Assembly: GCA_947625175.1 (NCBI GenBank)
Contig: CANQNI010000013.1
Location: forward strand, 1 to 16,482
Reading direction: 5' to 3'
From: an uncultured Eubacteriaceae bacterium
Lineage (GTDB): Bacteria > Bacillota > Clostridia > Eubacteriales > Eubacteriaceae
Length of the DNA stretch: 16,482 nt
In this document: piece after piece, positions 9,604-16,482 of the stretch
How the letters are laid out: each line of letters opens with the position of its first letter
Numbering within the stretch: the stretch's first letter is position 1
Position numbers and translations under genes: made by a program
The notes under the pieces: model-generated
Told to the model about the DNA's origin: nothing
What the model saw: the letters and a program-made list of their open reading frames with translations, nothing else
Databases searched by the model: none

Positions 9604-10533
9604 ATGAGTGAAAATAAACTATTTTCGGAACCAGTTTTATCTACAAATGATGATCTAGATAAAGATGATTATAATCTGGATAATAACGGAGTTGATTTAG
9701 ATCCTAATTCCGAAAGTATGTATGATCATAACGATAATGTTATAGAGGATACTAGTCCAGTTTATGATGATTCGACAGATCAAAATGATTTATCAACCCA
9801 ATCTGATAATGATATATTTTCCACCGAACCATTAGATAATCAAAATTATCAAACTTACAGAACTAGTACTCCAGGAAAATCTCAATCGAGTCAACCAATT
9901 GGAGCGACAACTGAATATGAAGATGAACCTGATAATGAAGAAAGATCTACTAAAAATTGGATTATCTTCGGCTTGATCGCAGCTATAATTATTATTTGTT
10001 TAAGTTGGTTTGCCTATTCTGTTTTTAGTAAAAAAGAAGAACCTGCTCCCGATCAAACAAAAACAACTGTTGAAAACAATCAGAATAACAATCCAACACC
10101 TTCTAGTCCAAGCAATAACAGTTCTAGACCGTCTAACAATAGTTCTTCTAATACTTCAACTCCCCCAAGTTCTGATAATTCTAGTTCTGGTGGAAGTACT
10201 GATAATAGTTATTCTGGTGGAAGTAGTAATGATAGTTACAATCCAGACTATTCAGGTGGATATGATAATGGTGGATCCGGAGGAGATGGTTATGATGACG
10301 GCGGTAGTTCTGACTCTGGTTATGATAACAATTATAATGGTAATGGAAATACTGATTCTAATGGAGCCACGAATGATCAGGGAAACGGAGACACTGTAAC
10401 TGACCAAACAACTACTGAAAGTACAGATACAATTGAATCAGAATCAAATACTGGTGATAGTAGAAGTACTACTGATGGATATACTGCCAATAGTGAAGAA
10501 TTAAGTAATTCGATTCCAAGTGATAATTATTAA
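9604..10533 (+). CDS. Unrecognised single-pass membrane protein, acidic head and Ser/Asn/Gly/Asp-rich tail
   Basis: I do not recognise a family. The 309-residue product has three zones. Residues 1-116 are strongly acidic and Asn/Ser-rich, with many DD and DN pairs. Residues 119-141 are one hydrophobic segment (starting NWIIFGLIAA). Residues 145-309 are low complexity: first Pro/Ser/Asn-rich, then Gly/Ser/Tyr/Asp-rich with a short tandem repeat, then Thr/Ser/Glu-rich. There is no cleavable signal peptide, so the head is probably cytoplasmic and the tail outside, although flanking charges are not decisive. There is no LPXTG motif, no lipobox and no wall-binding domain. The tail has almost no basic residues. 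The ATG at 9604 has AAAGGA six bases upstream. It is monocistronic. A role at the cell envelope is likely; nothing more specific is supported. Confidence 0.85.
   Translation: MSENKLFSEPVLSTNDDLDKDDYNLDNNGVDLDPNSESMYDHNDNVIEDTSPVYDDSTDQNDLSTQSDNDIFSTEPLDNQNYQTYRTSTPGKSQSSQPIGATTEYEDEPDNEERSTKNWIIFGLIAAIIIICLSWFAYSVFSKKEEPAPDQTKTTVENNQNNNPTPSSPSNNSSRPSNNSSSNTSTPPSSDNSSSGGSTDNSYSGGSSNDSYNPDYSGGYDNGGSGGDGYDDGGSSDSGYDNNYNGNGNTDSNGATNDQGNGDTVTDQTTTESTDTIESESNTGDSRSTTDGYTANSEELSNSIPSDNY
10185..10238 (+). repeat. Two-copy 27-bp tandem repeat in the low-complexity tail
   Basis: Two adjacent 27-base units (10185-10211 and 10212-10238) differ at three positions; the first 14 bases (TTCTGGTGGAAGTA) are identical. 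They encode SGGSTDNSY and SGGSSNDSY. The repeat is in frame, so copy number could vary without breaking the gene. Confidence 0.75.
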
Positions 10534-10543
10534 TTTTGATATT

Positions 10544-10570
10544 AAAAAAGCGGCTTGACGCCGCTTTTTT
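10544..10570. terminator. Bidirectional terminator between convergent genes
   Basis: A6-GCGGC, a 5-base loop and GCCGC-T6 form a symmetric hairpin (stem 10550-10554 with 10560-10564) that has a T tract on both strands. It ends the gene at 9604-10533 on the plus strand and the hydrolase gene on the minus strand, whose stop codon touches its edge. Confidence 0.92.
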
Positions 10571-11391
10571 CATTTCTTAAGATTTTGATCGAAAAATCTT
10601 CTTATTCTATTCTGATTATCTATAGTTGAAAACATAGGATCAACATGTTGCGCCCCATTCAGGATTTCAACTATTACCTTATCATCTACACCTATCTCTT
10701 CAGCTTTTTCCAAAAAATTATCAGCTTGTTGAGATGGAATAATAAAGTCATTATCTCCTTGCTGTAATAAAATAGGTAAAAGAGTTTTAGAAATATAATT
10801 TACCGGACTTGCTTCCATCAGTTCTTTACCTGACATATCTTTGAGGGCTTTTCCAAAATATTTTTCAGTAATTGCAATCGAAATACCATATTTGATTCTG
10901 TTTAATAAAGAACCATAAGCTAATTTTTTACCTTCATTAAAATCAGTTGGTGAATATAGTGCTACACAACATTTAATATCAGCATTATCTTCCCCTTCTA
11001 TTTTGTAAATTGGAAGATCATTGGTAGTTGCTAACATTAAAGCATAATAACCTCCAGCTGAAGTTCCAGCAACACCGATTCTTTCTGTATCTATATTGTA
11101 TTTATCAGCATTTTTAGCTAAGAAATTGAGTGCTTTTCTACAATCTATTAGTCCTTCAGGATGCTTAACTTCATCATTTAAACGATAATTTATACTGGCT
11201 AAAGCATATCCATTATTAACTAAATTAAGCCAGTCTTTTTCTGCACCTTCGGCTTTGTCACCAAATTGCCAAGCTCCTCCATGTATAAAAACAACAAGAG
11301 GATATGGACCTTTATTAATACTCGGTAAATATAAATCTAATTTTTGTAACTCTGATTGATTATCATATTCTAAATCTTTAAAAACTCTCAC
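10570..11391 (-). CDS. Alpha/beta-hydrolase, esterase/lipase (HGGAW) type
   Basis: This is a 273-residue cytoplasmic hydrolase of the acetyl-esterase/BD-FAE-like group, with no signal peptide or membrane segment. Visible are the oxyanion-hole motif HGGAW (37-41), the nucleophile elbow GTSAGG (109-114, Ser111), a likely acid Asp215 in QGDNDFIIP, and His249 in AQHVDPMF, so the catalytic triad looks complete. The substrate cannot be told: small acyl or carbohydrate esters are typical. The start is GTG at 11391, without a clear SD; the family-typical beginning (RVFKDLEYDN) supports it. It lies 49 bases behind rpsI with neither a terminator nor a clear promoter between, so it may be read from the rplM-rpsI operon. 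Confidence 0.88.
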   Translation of the reverse strand: MRVFKDLEYDNQSELQKLDLYLPSINKGPYPLVVFIHGGAWQFGDKAEGAEKDWLNLVNNGYALASINYRLNDEVKHPEGLIDCRKALNFLAKNADKYNIDTERIGVAGTSAGGYYALMLATTNDLPIYKIEGEDNADIKCCVALYSPTDFNEGKKLAYGSLLNRIKYGISIAITEKYFGKALKDMSGKELMEASPVNYISKTLLPILLQQGDNDFIIPSQQADNFLEKAEEIGVDDKVIVEILNGAQHVDPMFSTIDNQNRIRRFFDQNLKK

Positions 11392-11440
11392 AATAATGCA
11401 CTTACTAGAATTTTATATTCAGAATAATAAATATGACAAA

Positions 11441-11836
11441 TTAACGTTTTGAGAATTGTGGTGCCCTTCTTGCCTTTTTGAGACCATATTTCTTACGTTC
11501 TGTCATTCTGGAATCTCTTGTTAGATATCCGGCTCTTTTTAATTCAGTTCTTAAATTAGGGTCCGCTTCAACTAAAGCTCTAGCGATTCCTAAACGAATA
11601 GCTCCTGATTGTCCAGTGAAGCCACCACCATGAACATTAACTAATACATCAAATTGCCCTGTTGTACCGGTTAATTCTAAAGGTTGACGAGCTACCATTT
11701 TTAATGTATCTAAACCACCGAAATAATTATCTAAAGTTCTTCCATTTATTTTAAATTCACCAGTTCCAGGTAATAAACGAACTCGAGCAACAGATGTTTT
11801 TCTTCTTCCTGTCCCAAAATACTGAACTTTAGGCAT
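11441..11836 (-). CDS. rpsI: 30S ribosomal protein S9
   Basis: S9 binds the head of the 30S subunit, and its C-terminal tail reaches the P-site tRNA. The 131-residue product has the N-terminal [16 protein letters not shown], the central [18 protein letters not shown] stretch, and the conserved basic end RRAPQFSKR with the terminal Lys-Arg intact. Its ATG shares one base with the rplM stop (TAATG), so translation is coupled to rplM; GGGAGG lies just upstream. Confidence 0.99.
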   Translation of the reverse strand: MPKVQYFGTGRRKTSVARVRLLPGTGEFKINGRTLDNYFGGLDTLKMVARQPLELTGTTGQFDVLVNVHGGGFTGQSGAIRLGIARALVEADPNLRTELKRAGYLTRDSRMTERKKYGLKKARRAPQFSKR

Positions 11837-12291
11837 TAATTATCCCTCCCTGTTGTTATATCTAATTTTATTGGATTTTGTGCTTGATGTGGATGATCTG
11901 GTCCACTATATACCTTTAGTTTGTTCATAAATTTCTTTTGTAACTTATTCTTTGGTAACATTCCTTTAACAGCATGTTCAATTGCTCTTTCTGGATGATT
12001 TTTCATAACATCTTTGTAAGGAGTTTGTTTTAATCCTCCAAGATAACCTGAATGAGTTGTATACATCTTCTGATCTAACTTTTTTCCAGTTAATTTAACT
12101 TTATCAGCATTTACAACAATAACATAATCACCACAATCAACATGAGGTGTAAAGTTTGTTTTCTTCTTTCCTCTTAAAATATCAGCAATCTGTGTTGCTA
12201 GTCTTCCTAATATTAAATCTTCAGCATCAATTAAATACCATTGTCTATCGAAATCGGTATCTTTTGCTGAAATAGTTGTATTTGGTTTCAT
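11836..12291 (-). CDS. rplM: 50S ribosomal protein L13
   Basis: L13 is an early-assembling protein of the 50S subunit. The 151-residue product shows [15 protein letters not shown], the [18 protein letters not shown] block, HSGYLGG, and [16 protein letters not shown], all typical of L13. It is a few residues longer than usual at the N-terminus ([17 protein letters not shown]). The ATG at 12291 has GAGGA just upstream, which supports this start. It has its own strong promoter and a structured leader just upstream, suggesting autogenous control by L13 of rplM-rpsI. Confidence 0.99.
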   Translation of the reverse strand: MKPNTTISAKDTDFDRQWYLIDAEDLILGRLATQIADILRGKKKTNFTPHVDCGDYVIVVNADKVKLTGKKLDQKMYTTHSGYLGGLKQTPYKDVMKNHPERAIEHAVKGMLPKNKLQKKFMNKLKVYSGPDHPHQAQNPIKLDITTGRDN

Positions 12292-12321
12292 TGTTTCCTC
12301 ATCTAAAATTAAATTATTAGC

Positions 12322-12360
12322 TTAAGTGGGAATTATAATGTTCTGAGAACATCCACACTA
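12322..12360 (-). promoter_or_regulatory. Probable L13-type ribosomal protein leader hairpin
   Basis: At the expected 5' end of the rplM RNA, the minus strand can fold an outer helix AGUG-U-GG with CC-CACU (one bulged U) around an inner hairpin UGUUC-UCA-GAACA. An unpaired AU-rich strand lies on the 3' side. About 30 bases further is the SD of rplM. A known RNA family, the L13 leader, occupies this place in low-GC Gram-positives. Position and two-helix shape fit it, but I cannot run a covariance model. Confidence 0.55.
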
Positions 12361-12361
12361 T

Positions 12362-12389
12362 TTTATAAAAAACCGTATTATAATGTCAA
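12362..12389 (-). promoter_or_regulatory. Strong promoter of rplM-rpsI
   Basis: On the minus strand there is a perfect TTGACA (12384-12389). It is followed by TATAAA at a 16-base spacing (12362-12367) or TAAAAT at 18 bases (12360-12365). It sits only a few bases after the truA stop, and transcription would start at the base of the leader hairpin. It makes rplM-rpsI independent of the rpoA-ecf-truA transcript. Confidence 0.8.
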
Positions 12390-12396
12390 TGAAAAT

Positions 12397-13173
12397 CTAA
12401 CTTTTCTCTTTTATTTTCTCTAATTTTTCTTCAAAATTATAAAAAACTTTGTCTAAAAATAATCCTTGGGGAGGCGCAGTTATTCCAGTTAAATTTCTAT
12501 TTTTTTCTTTAAAAACTCGATAAAGTTGATCTGACGAAATTTTATCATTAGCATAAAATAATATCGTTCCTGTTAAAATACGAACCATATTATATAAAAA
12601 ACCATTTCCTATATATTCGAGTTTTAAAAAGTTATTAGGTAAAAACTCAGGTTTTATTACATCAACTTCCCTAATGGTTGATTTAATACTACTCCCAGTT
12701 GATCTAAAATTTATAAAATCATGTTTTCCTTTTAAAAAATTGGAAGCTTCTAGAATTTTATTTGAGTCTATTGGATAAGGAAAATTCCAACTATATCGGC
12801 TAGCTATTGCAGTTGAATTTTGATTTAGATCGATATAGTAAATATAAGATTTTCCCAAAGCACTATAACGCGCATTGAAATTATCATTAACTTGGCTACT
12901 CTTAATAATTCTAATATCTTGTGGTAATTTTTGATTTAATGCATATTTGAGTCTATCTCCAGGAATAGATGTATCAGCTTTTAGACTAACTACTTGATTA
13001 TTTGCATGAACACCTGCATCGGTTCTACCTGAAGCCATTAAATTTTTAAATGGAATATTATTTATTATTAATGATTTTTCAAGTTGATCTTGAATAGTAT
13101 CAGCATTTTTTTGACTCTGCCAACCTGAATAGTTTGTTCCATCATAACTTAGATCTAATCGATAATTTTTCAC
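12397..13173 (-). CDS. truA: tRNA pseudouridine(38-40) synthase TruA
   Basis: TruA converts uridines 38-40 in the tRNA anticodon arm to pseudouridine. The 258-residue product has the N-terminal LDLSYDGTNYSGWQSQ, the catalytic motif ASGRTDAGVHA (47-57) with nucleophile Asp52, and the C-terminal FLYNMVRILTGTI stretch. The start is GTG at 13173, which overlaps the ecfT stop in GTGA. There is no good SD, so translation is probably coupled to ecfT. The position behind ecfT is standard in Bacillota. No terminator follows before the rplM promoter. Confidence 0.97.
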   Translation of the reverse strand: MKNYRLDLSYDGTNYSGWQSQKNADTIQDQLEKSLIINNIPFKNLMASGRTDAGVHANNQVVSLKADTSIPGDRLKYALNQKLPQDIRIIKSSQVNDNFNARYSALGKSYIYYIDLNQNSTAIASRYSWNFPYPIDSNKILEASNFLKGKHDFINFRSTGSSIKSTIREVDVIKPEFLPNNFLKLEYIGNGFLYNMVRILTGTILFYANDKISSDQLYRVFKEKNRNLTGITAPPQGLFLDKVFYNFEEKLEKIKEKS

Positions 13174-13988
13174 TTTATTAATACTGGTGCAGGTATAAAG
13201 CGGGTAGCCGTTAAAACCACTATCATTACTACAGTTAGAAATAAAACAATATGATCATTTCTTTTTAAAATCATTTGTTTCATTTTGGTTCTACCGACTC
13301 CTCCTCTATAACACCGGGCTTCCATAGCTGTAGCTAATTCATCAGCTCTTCTAAATGCAGAAACAAAGAGTGGAACTAAAATCATTACCATAGCTTTGGC
13401 TCTATCAATAAGATTTCCTGTATCAAACTGACCACCTCGAGCCTTTTGTGCTTTCATTATCTTTTGGGTTTCATCCATAAGGGTTGGAATAAAACGAAGA
13501 GCAATACTCATCATCATGGATAATTCATGAGCATAATTCTTAACAAAGGGAATATGTCTTAGATAAAATTCTAAACCGTCAGTTAGATCAATGGGGCTAG
13601 TGGTTAAAGTTAGTAAACTAGTTCCAACTACTAAAAAGACTAATCTAACTGCCATTGATATGGCATTTTCAACTCCTTCTGCAGTAATCTGCATAAAATT
13701 CCAATGCCAAATAACCCGACCAGGAGTCATAAACATATTTAAGGTTACAGTAATTAAAATAATAAATATGATAGCTTTTAAACCTTTTAATGTATAACTT
13801 ATTGGAATTTTTGAAGTAACTAACATTATTATTAAAATTACAAAAGCAGCGATATATCCCCAAATATTATTAATTATAAATAACATTACTATATAAACTA
13901 TAGTAAATAAAATTTTAATTCTTGGATCTAATTGATGAATAAATGAGTTAGTAGGATAATATTGACCAATCGTTACATTTTCAAACAT
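13170..13988 (-). CDS. ecfT: ECF transporter transmembrane component EcfT
   Basis: EcfT is the membrane coupling subunit of energy-coupling-factor importers: it links the ATPase pair EcfA1/EcfA2 to exchangeable vitamin or metal binding S-components. The 272-residue product has an N-terminal FIHQLDPRIKILFTIVYIV, several hydrophobic helices (about 28-60, 68-88, 112-130, 250-268) and a cytoplasmic coupling region with two Ala-Arg-Gly-like motifs: KAQKARGGQ and MEARCYRGG. These motifs bind the ATPases. The ATG at 13988 overlaps the end of ecfA2 by eight bases. No S-component gene is in the window, which fits a shared (group II) module. Confidence 0.97.
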   Translation of the reverse strand: MFENVTIGQYYPTNSFIHQLDPRIKILFTIVYIVMLFIINNIWGYIAAFVILIIMLVTSKIPISYTLKGLKAIIFIILITVTLNMFMTPGRVIWHWNFMQITAEGVENAISMAVRLVFLVVGTSLLTLTTSPIDLTDGLEFYLRHIPFVKNYAHELSMMMSIALRFIPTLMDETQKIMKAQKARGGQFDTGNLIDRAKAMVMILVPLFVSAFRRADELATAMEARCYRGGVGRTKMKQMILKRNDHIVLFLTVVMIVVLTATRFIPAPVLIK

Positions 13989-14834
13989 TTTTCTTTAAAA
14001 CTCTGTCAATCTCATCTCTGGCTTCATCAATGGTAAAGATTTTTTCATTAATATCGGGAAATTTCTTTTTTAATTCTTTCATTAAATAAGTGACTTGTGG
14101 AGCAGCTAAGCCAATTTTCTCCAATTCATCCGTATGAATAAAGACGTTTTCCGGTTTATCAAAATATTTTACTTTACCATGATCTAAGACCAGGAGTTTA
14201 TCTGCTAGCTTACCAGCATCGTCCATATTATGGGTAACTAGTATAACAGTATTCTTTTGATTTTTATGATAATTTTTAATTAATTCTAATATTTCGTTTC
14301 TACCAGCAGGATCTAAGCCAGCAGTAGGCTCATCTAAAATAAGAACTTCAGGTCGCATAGCTAATACCCCAGCTATAGCCACTCTTCTCATTTGACCCCC
14401 AGACAATTCAAATGGAGACTTATCTTTAAACTCTTCATAATCTAGGCCAACTGCGTTTAAAGACTCTTTGACTCGCTCAGTAATTTCTTCATCTGATGAA
14501 TTTTGGGACCAAAAGCTACATCTTTAAAAACAGTTTCTTCAAATAATTGTTGTTCAGGATACTGAAAGATAATACCTACTTTAAGTCTAAGTTTATATAA
14601 ATCTTCTTTAGTATTTTCAAAGATATCCTGATTATCCACCAGTACAGTTCCCTGAGTGGGCGATAACAATCCATTTAAATGCTGAATTAAAGTTGATTTA
14701 CCTGAACCAGTATGGCCTATTAAACCAATAAATTCACCATTATCTACATTAAAATTAACATCTTCTAAAGCTAAATATTCAAAAGGAGATCCTTTTGCAT
14801 ATAAATGAGAAAGATTCTTTACTTCAATTGGCAT
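13981..14834 (-). pseudogene. ecfA2: ECF transporter ATPase EcfA2, interrupted by a one-base frameshift
   Basis: EcfA2 pairs with EcfA1 to drive ECF import. The first frame (ATG 14834) encodes Walker A (GHTGSGKST, 40-48) and the Q-loop (FQYPEQQ), runs to FKDVAFGPK (residue 111), and then becomes nonsense ending at 14457. The correct continuation resumes in the -1 frame as [10 protein letters not shown] and goes on through ELSGGQMRR (signature), VLILDEPTAGLDP (Walker B) and VTHNMDD (H-loop) to 13981. The break is at a run of four As on the minus strand (14501-14504). One more A would give a continuous 284-residue EcfA2 of normal length. Flanking sequence is conserved on both sides. It is either a homopolymer sequencing error or a recent mutation; if real, the ATPase would be truncated before its signature motif. 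The start overlaps ecfA1 by 16 bases. Confidence 0.9.
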
Positions 14835-15670
14835 ATGGCATTTGCGGTTTCTTCAATAGATAATAAATCATCTGGTAAATCATATCCTAACTCATTTAAT
14901 TCATGGGTTAAATTTGTCATTACTGGAATATCAAGTCCAATGGATTTTAATGTATCTACTTGTGAGAAAACTTCCTTTGGTTTCCCCTGTAATTTAATTT
15001 TTCCTTTATCAAGAACTATAATACGATCAGCATTAATTAATTCATCCATATAATGAGTTATATGGAGAATCGTCATATTTTTCTCTTTGTTAAGTTTTTG
15101 AACCGTTTTAATAACTTCTTTTCTTCCATTTGGATCTAACATAGCTGTTGGTTCATCCAAAATTATACATTCCGGTTCCATCGCTAAAATTCCAGCTATG
15201 GCAACTCTTTGTTTCTGGCCACCAGATAAATGATTAGGTTCACTTCGTTTAAATTCGGACATTCCAACAGTTTCTAAACACTGATCAACACGTTCTCTAA
15301 TTTCTTCAGGTGGAACTCCCAAATTCTCAGGACCAAAAGCAACATCATCTTCTACTATGGTCGCAACTAATTGATTATCCGGATTTTGAAAAACCATTCC
15401 AGCCGTTTGTCTAATATCCCAAATAGAATCTTGATCTTTTGTATCCATCCCTTTAATTTTAACGGTTCCTTCAGTTGGAATATTAATTGCATTTAATAAT
15501 TTGGCTAGTGTAGATTTTCCGGAACCATTATGTCCAATTATTCCAACAAATTCTCCTTCTTTAACATTAAAACTGATATTATCGAGAACTACTGGGTTAG
15601 CTTCTTCATTTTCGGAAGTAGGATACTGAAAAGTTAAATTTTCTACTTCAATAATGGGCTGATTTTCCAT
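14819..15670 (-). CDS. ecfA1: ECF transporter ATPase EcfA1
   Basis: EcfA1 is one of two ABC-type ATPases of the ECF importer, bound to EcfT at the inner face of the membrane. The 283-residue product is complete: A-loop Tyr in FQYP, Walker [10 protein letters not shown] (46-54), Q-loop in FQNPDNQ (Gln95), signature LSGGQKQR (148-155), Walker [14 protein letters not shown] (168-180, Glu173) and H-loop His206. The C-terminal part has the [11 protein letters not shown] segment common to this family. The ATG at 15670 has no strong SD. A terminator lies between rplQ and this gene, so it depends on read-through or on a promoter I cannot identify with confidence. ecfA2 and ecfT follow with overlaps. 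Confidence 0.97.
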   Translation of the reverse strand: MENQPIIEVENLTFQYPTSENEEANPVVLDNISFNVKEGEFVGIIGHNGSGKSTLAKLLNAINIPTEGTVKIKGMDTKDQDSIWDIRQTAGMVFQNPDNQLVATIVEDDVAFGPENLGVPPEEIRERVDQCLETVGMSEFKRSEPNHLSGGQKQRVAIAGILAMEPECIILDEPTAMLDPNGRKEVIKTVQKLNKEKNMTILHITHYMDELINADRIIVLDKGKIKLQGKPKEVFSQVDTLKSIGLDIPVMTNLTHELNELGYDLPDDLLSIEETANAICQLK

Positions 15671-15690
15671 TGATTTATCTATTTAATTTA

Positions 15691-15721
15691 TAAAAAAAGA
15701 AAAGGGACTATATAAGTCCCT
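15691..15721 (-). terminator. Terminator-like hairpin after rplQ
   Basis: On the minus strand, AGGGACT-TATAT-AGTCCCT (15703-15709 with 15715-15721) makes a 7-bp stem followed by TTTTCTTTTTTT. It lies between rplQ and ecfA1 and would end or attenuate the ribosomal-protein transcript. Confidence 0.85.
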
Positions 15722-15726
15722 CTTTA

Positions 15727-16077
15727 TTATACTAATTCAATATAAGCCATTTCGGCAGCATCACCAACTCTAGGACCAATTTTGATTATTCTAGTATAAC
15801 CACCTTGTCGATCTTCATAGTTAGGAGCAATTTCATCAAATAATTGTTTTACAACAGAAGGATCAGTTATATAGGCTGCTGCTCTTCTACGAGCTGCTAG
15901 ATCACCTTTTTTACCTAAAGTAATCATTTTTTCTGTTGTTCGGCGTACTTCTTTAGCTCTAGGCACAGTCGTTTTAATTCTTCCATGCTCAAGTAAAGAA
16001 GTCGTCATACTTCTTAACATCGCATTTCTTTGATCGGTAGGTCGACCAAGTTTGCGATGACCTCTTGATTTAGACAT
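15727..16077 (-). CDS. rplQ: 50S ribosomal protein L17
   Basis: L17 is a 50S subunit protein near the peptide exit tunnel. The 116-residue product has the invariant start [39 protein letters not shown], and the end [23 protein letters not shown], a complete normal-length L17. The ATG at 16077 follows the rpoA stop after three bases, so the two are co-transcribed and probably coupled. Confidence 0.99.
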   Translation of the reverse strand: MSKSRGHRKLGRPTDQRNAMLRSMTTSLLEHGRIKTTVPRAKEVRRTTEKMITLGKKGDLAARRRAAAYITDPSVVKQLFDEIAPNYEDRQGGYTRIIKIGPRVGDAAEMAYIELV

Positions 16078-16080
16078 ATT

Positions 16081-16482
16081 TTACTCGCTTTCTTCGCTTT
16101 CCTTAAGATGCAAACCGATCTCAGCAAGTTTACTCTTTATTTCATCTAATGATTTACGGCCCAGATTACGAACTTTAATCATGTCTTCTTCGGTTCTTTC
16201 GGTTAGCTTAGCTACAGTATCAATATTAGCTCTACGCAAACAGTTACTGCTTCTAACAGAAAGCTCGAGTTCTTCAATAGACATTTCCTGCATTCGTTCA
16301 ATATTAGAACCTTCTTTTTCTACCATTACATCAACTTCATTAGTCTGATCGGTTAAGTTAATAAATAAAGCTAAATGATCATTCATTATTTTACCAGCTA
16401 ATGAAGCTGCTTCTTCAGGTGTTATTGTTCCATCTGTCCAGACTTCTAGAGTAAGTTTATCAAAATCTGTTACTTTACCAAC
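16081..16482 (-). CDS. rpoA: DNA-directed RNA polymerase alpha subunit, C-terminal part (5' end beyond the window)
   Basis: The frame is open from the right edge to the stop at 16081 (133 residues). It begins in the last part of the N-terminal dimerization domain ([25 protein letters not shown]). An acidic linker ([11 protein letters not shown]) and the full C-terminal domain follow, with [20 protein letters not shown] and [16 protein letters not shown]. These are the residues that contact UP elements and activators. It ends in an acidic tail (KESEESE). The ATG at 16386 is internal and not the gene start. rplQ follows after three bases. Confidence 0.98.
   Translation of the reverse strand, partial: VGKVTDFDKLTLEVWTDGTITPEEAASLAGKIMNDHLALFINLTDQTNEVDVMVEKEGSNIERMQEMSIEELELSVRSSNCLRRANIDTVAKLTERTEEDMIKVRNLGRKSLDEIKSKLAEIGLHLKESEESE

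Noticed and set aside
10010-10399. Open frame of 129 codons inside the acidic membrane protein gene, rich in Ile/Leu/Val/Met
   Set aside because: It is a shadow of the GAT/AAT/AGT-rich codons in the real frame. It has no SD, and its composition is explained by the frame shift.
13591-13863. Short open frames on both strands within ecfT
   Set aside because: They are out-of-frame or antisense shadows of the ecfT coding sequence, without SD or homology.
14498-14512. Programmed ribosomal frameshift in ecfA2
   Set aside because: The zero-frame codons CCC AAA ATT do not make an X XXY YYZ slippery heptamer for a -1 shift, and no downstream stimulator stands out. Error or mutation is simpler.

Overview
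The window comes from the core chromosome of a low-GC Gram-positive bacterium (Bacillota). The DNA is AT-rich, at roughly one third G+C by eye. Three things support this reading: the order rpoA-rplQ-ecfA1-ecfA2-ecfT-truA-rplM-rpsI, which is a Bacillota hallmark; the AGGAGG-type ribosome binding sites; and GroEL, TypA, UppP and TsaD proteins of Gram-positive type. The genus cannot be fixed from the sequence alone.

Left part (1-5674, all on the minus strand). A secreted subtilisin-type protease runs off the left edge. Beside it is a tight cluster transcribed leftwards: proC (proline synthesis), tsaB and tsaD (tRNA t6A37 modification), groES and groEL (chaperonin). proC/tsaB and tsaB/tsaD each overlap by the four bases ATGA. 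groESL appears to have its own promoter but no CIRCE heat-shock operator. A strong hairpin terminator closes the cluster.

Middle part (5675-10570). uppP (undecaprenyl-pyrophosphate phosphatase) points right and converges on typA (ribosome-associated GTPase). Their stop codons lie 17 bases apart and share one bidirectional terminator. Next come two unrecognised membrane-protein genes transcribed away from each other. One encodes a four-helix membrane protein with a cytoplasmic helical domain. The other encodes a single-pass protein with an acidic head and a long Ser/Asn/Gly/Asp-rich tail. Each is closed by its own terminator. This is the least ordinary part of the window.

Right part (10570-16482, minus strand). 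Reading leftwards, the order is rpoA (3' part only), rplQ, a terminator, ecfA1, ecfA2, ecfT (energizing module of ECF vitamin/metal importers), truA, then a strong promoter with a probable L13-type leader hairpin, rplM, rpsI, and finally an alpha/beta-hydrolase gene that may be read from the ribosomal operon. ecfA2 is interrupted by a one-base frameshift in a short A run. This is either a sequencing error or a genuine recent mutation.

The window is mostly housekeeping. I found no CRISPR array, insertion sequence, phage gene, toxin-antitoxin pair, defence system, tRNA or rRNA. The best leads are the broken ecfA2, the putative autoregulatory rplM leader, the CIRCE-less groESL and the divergent orphan membrane pair.
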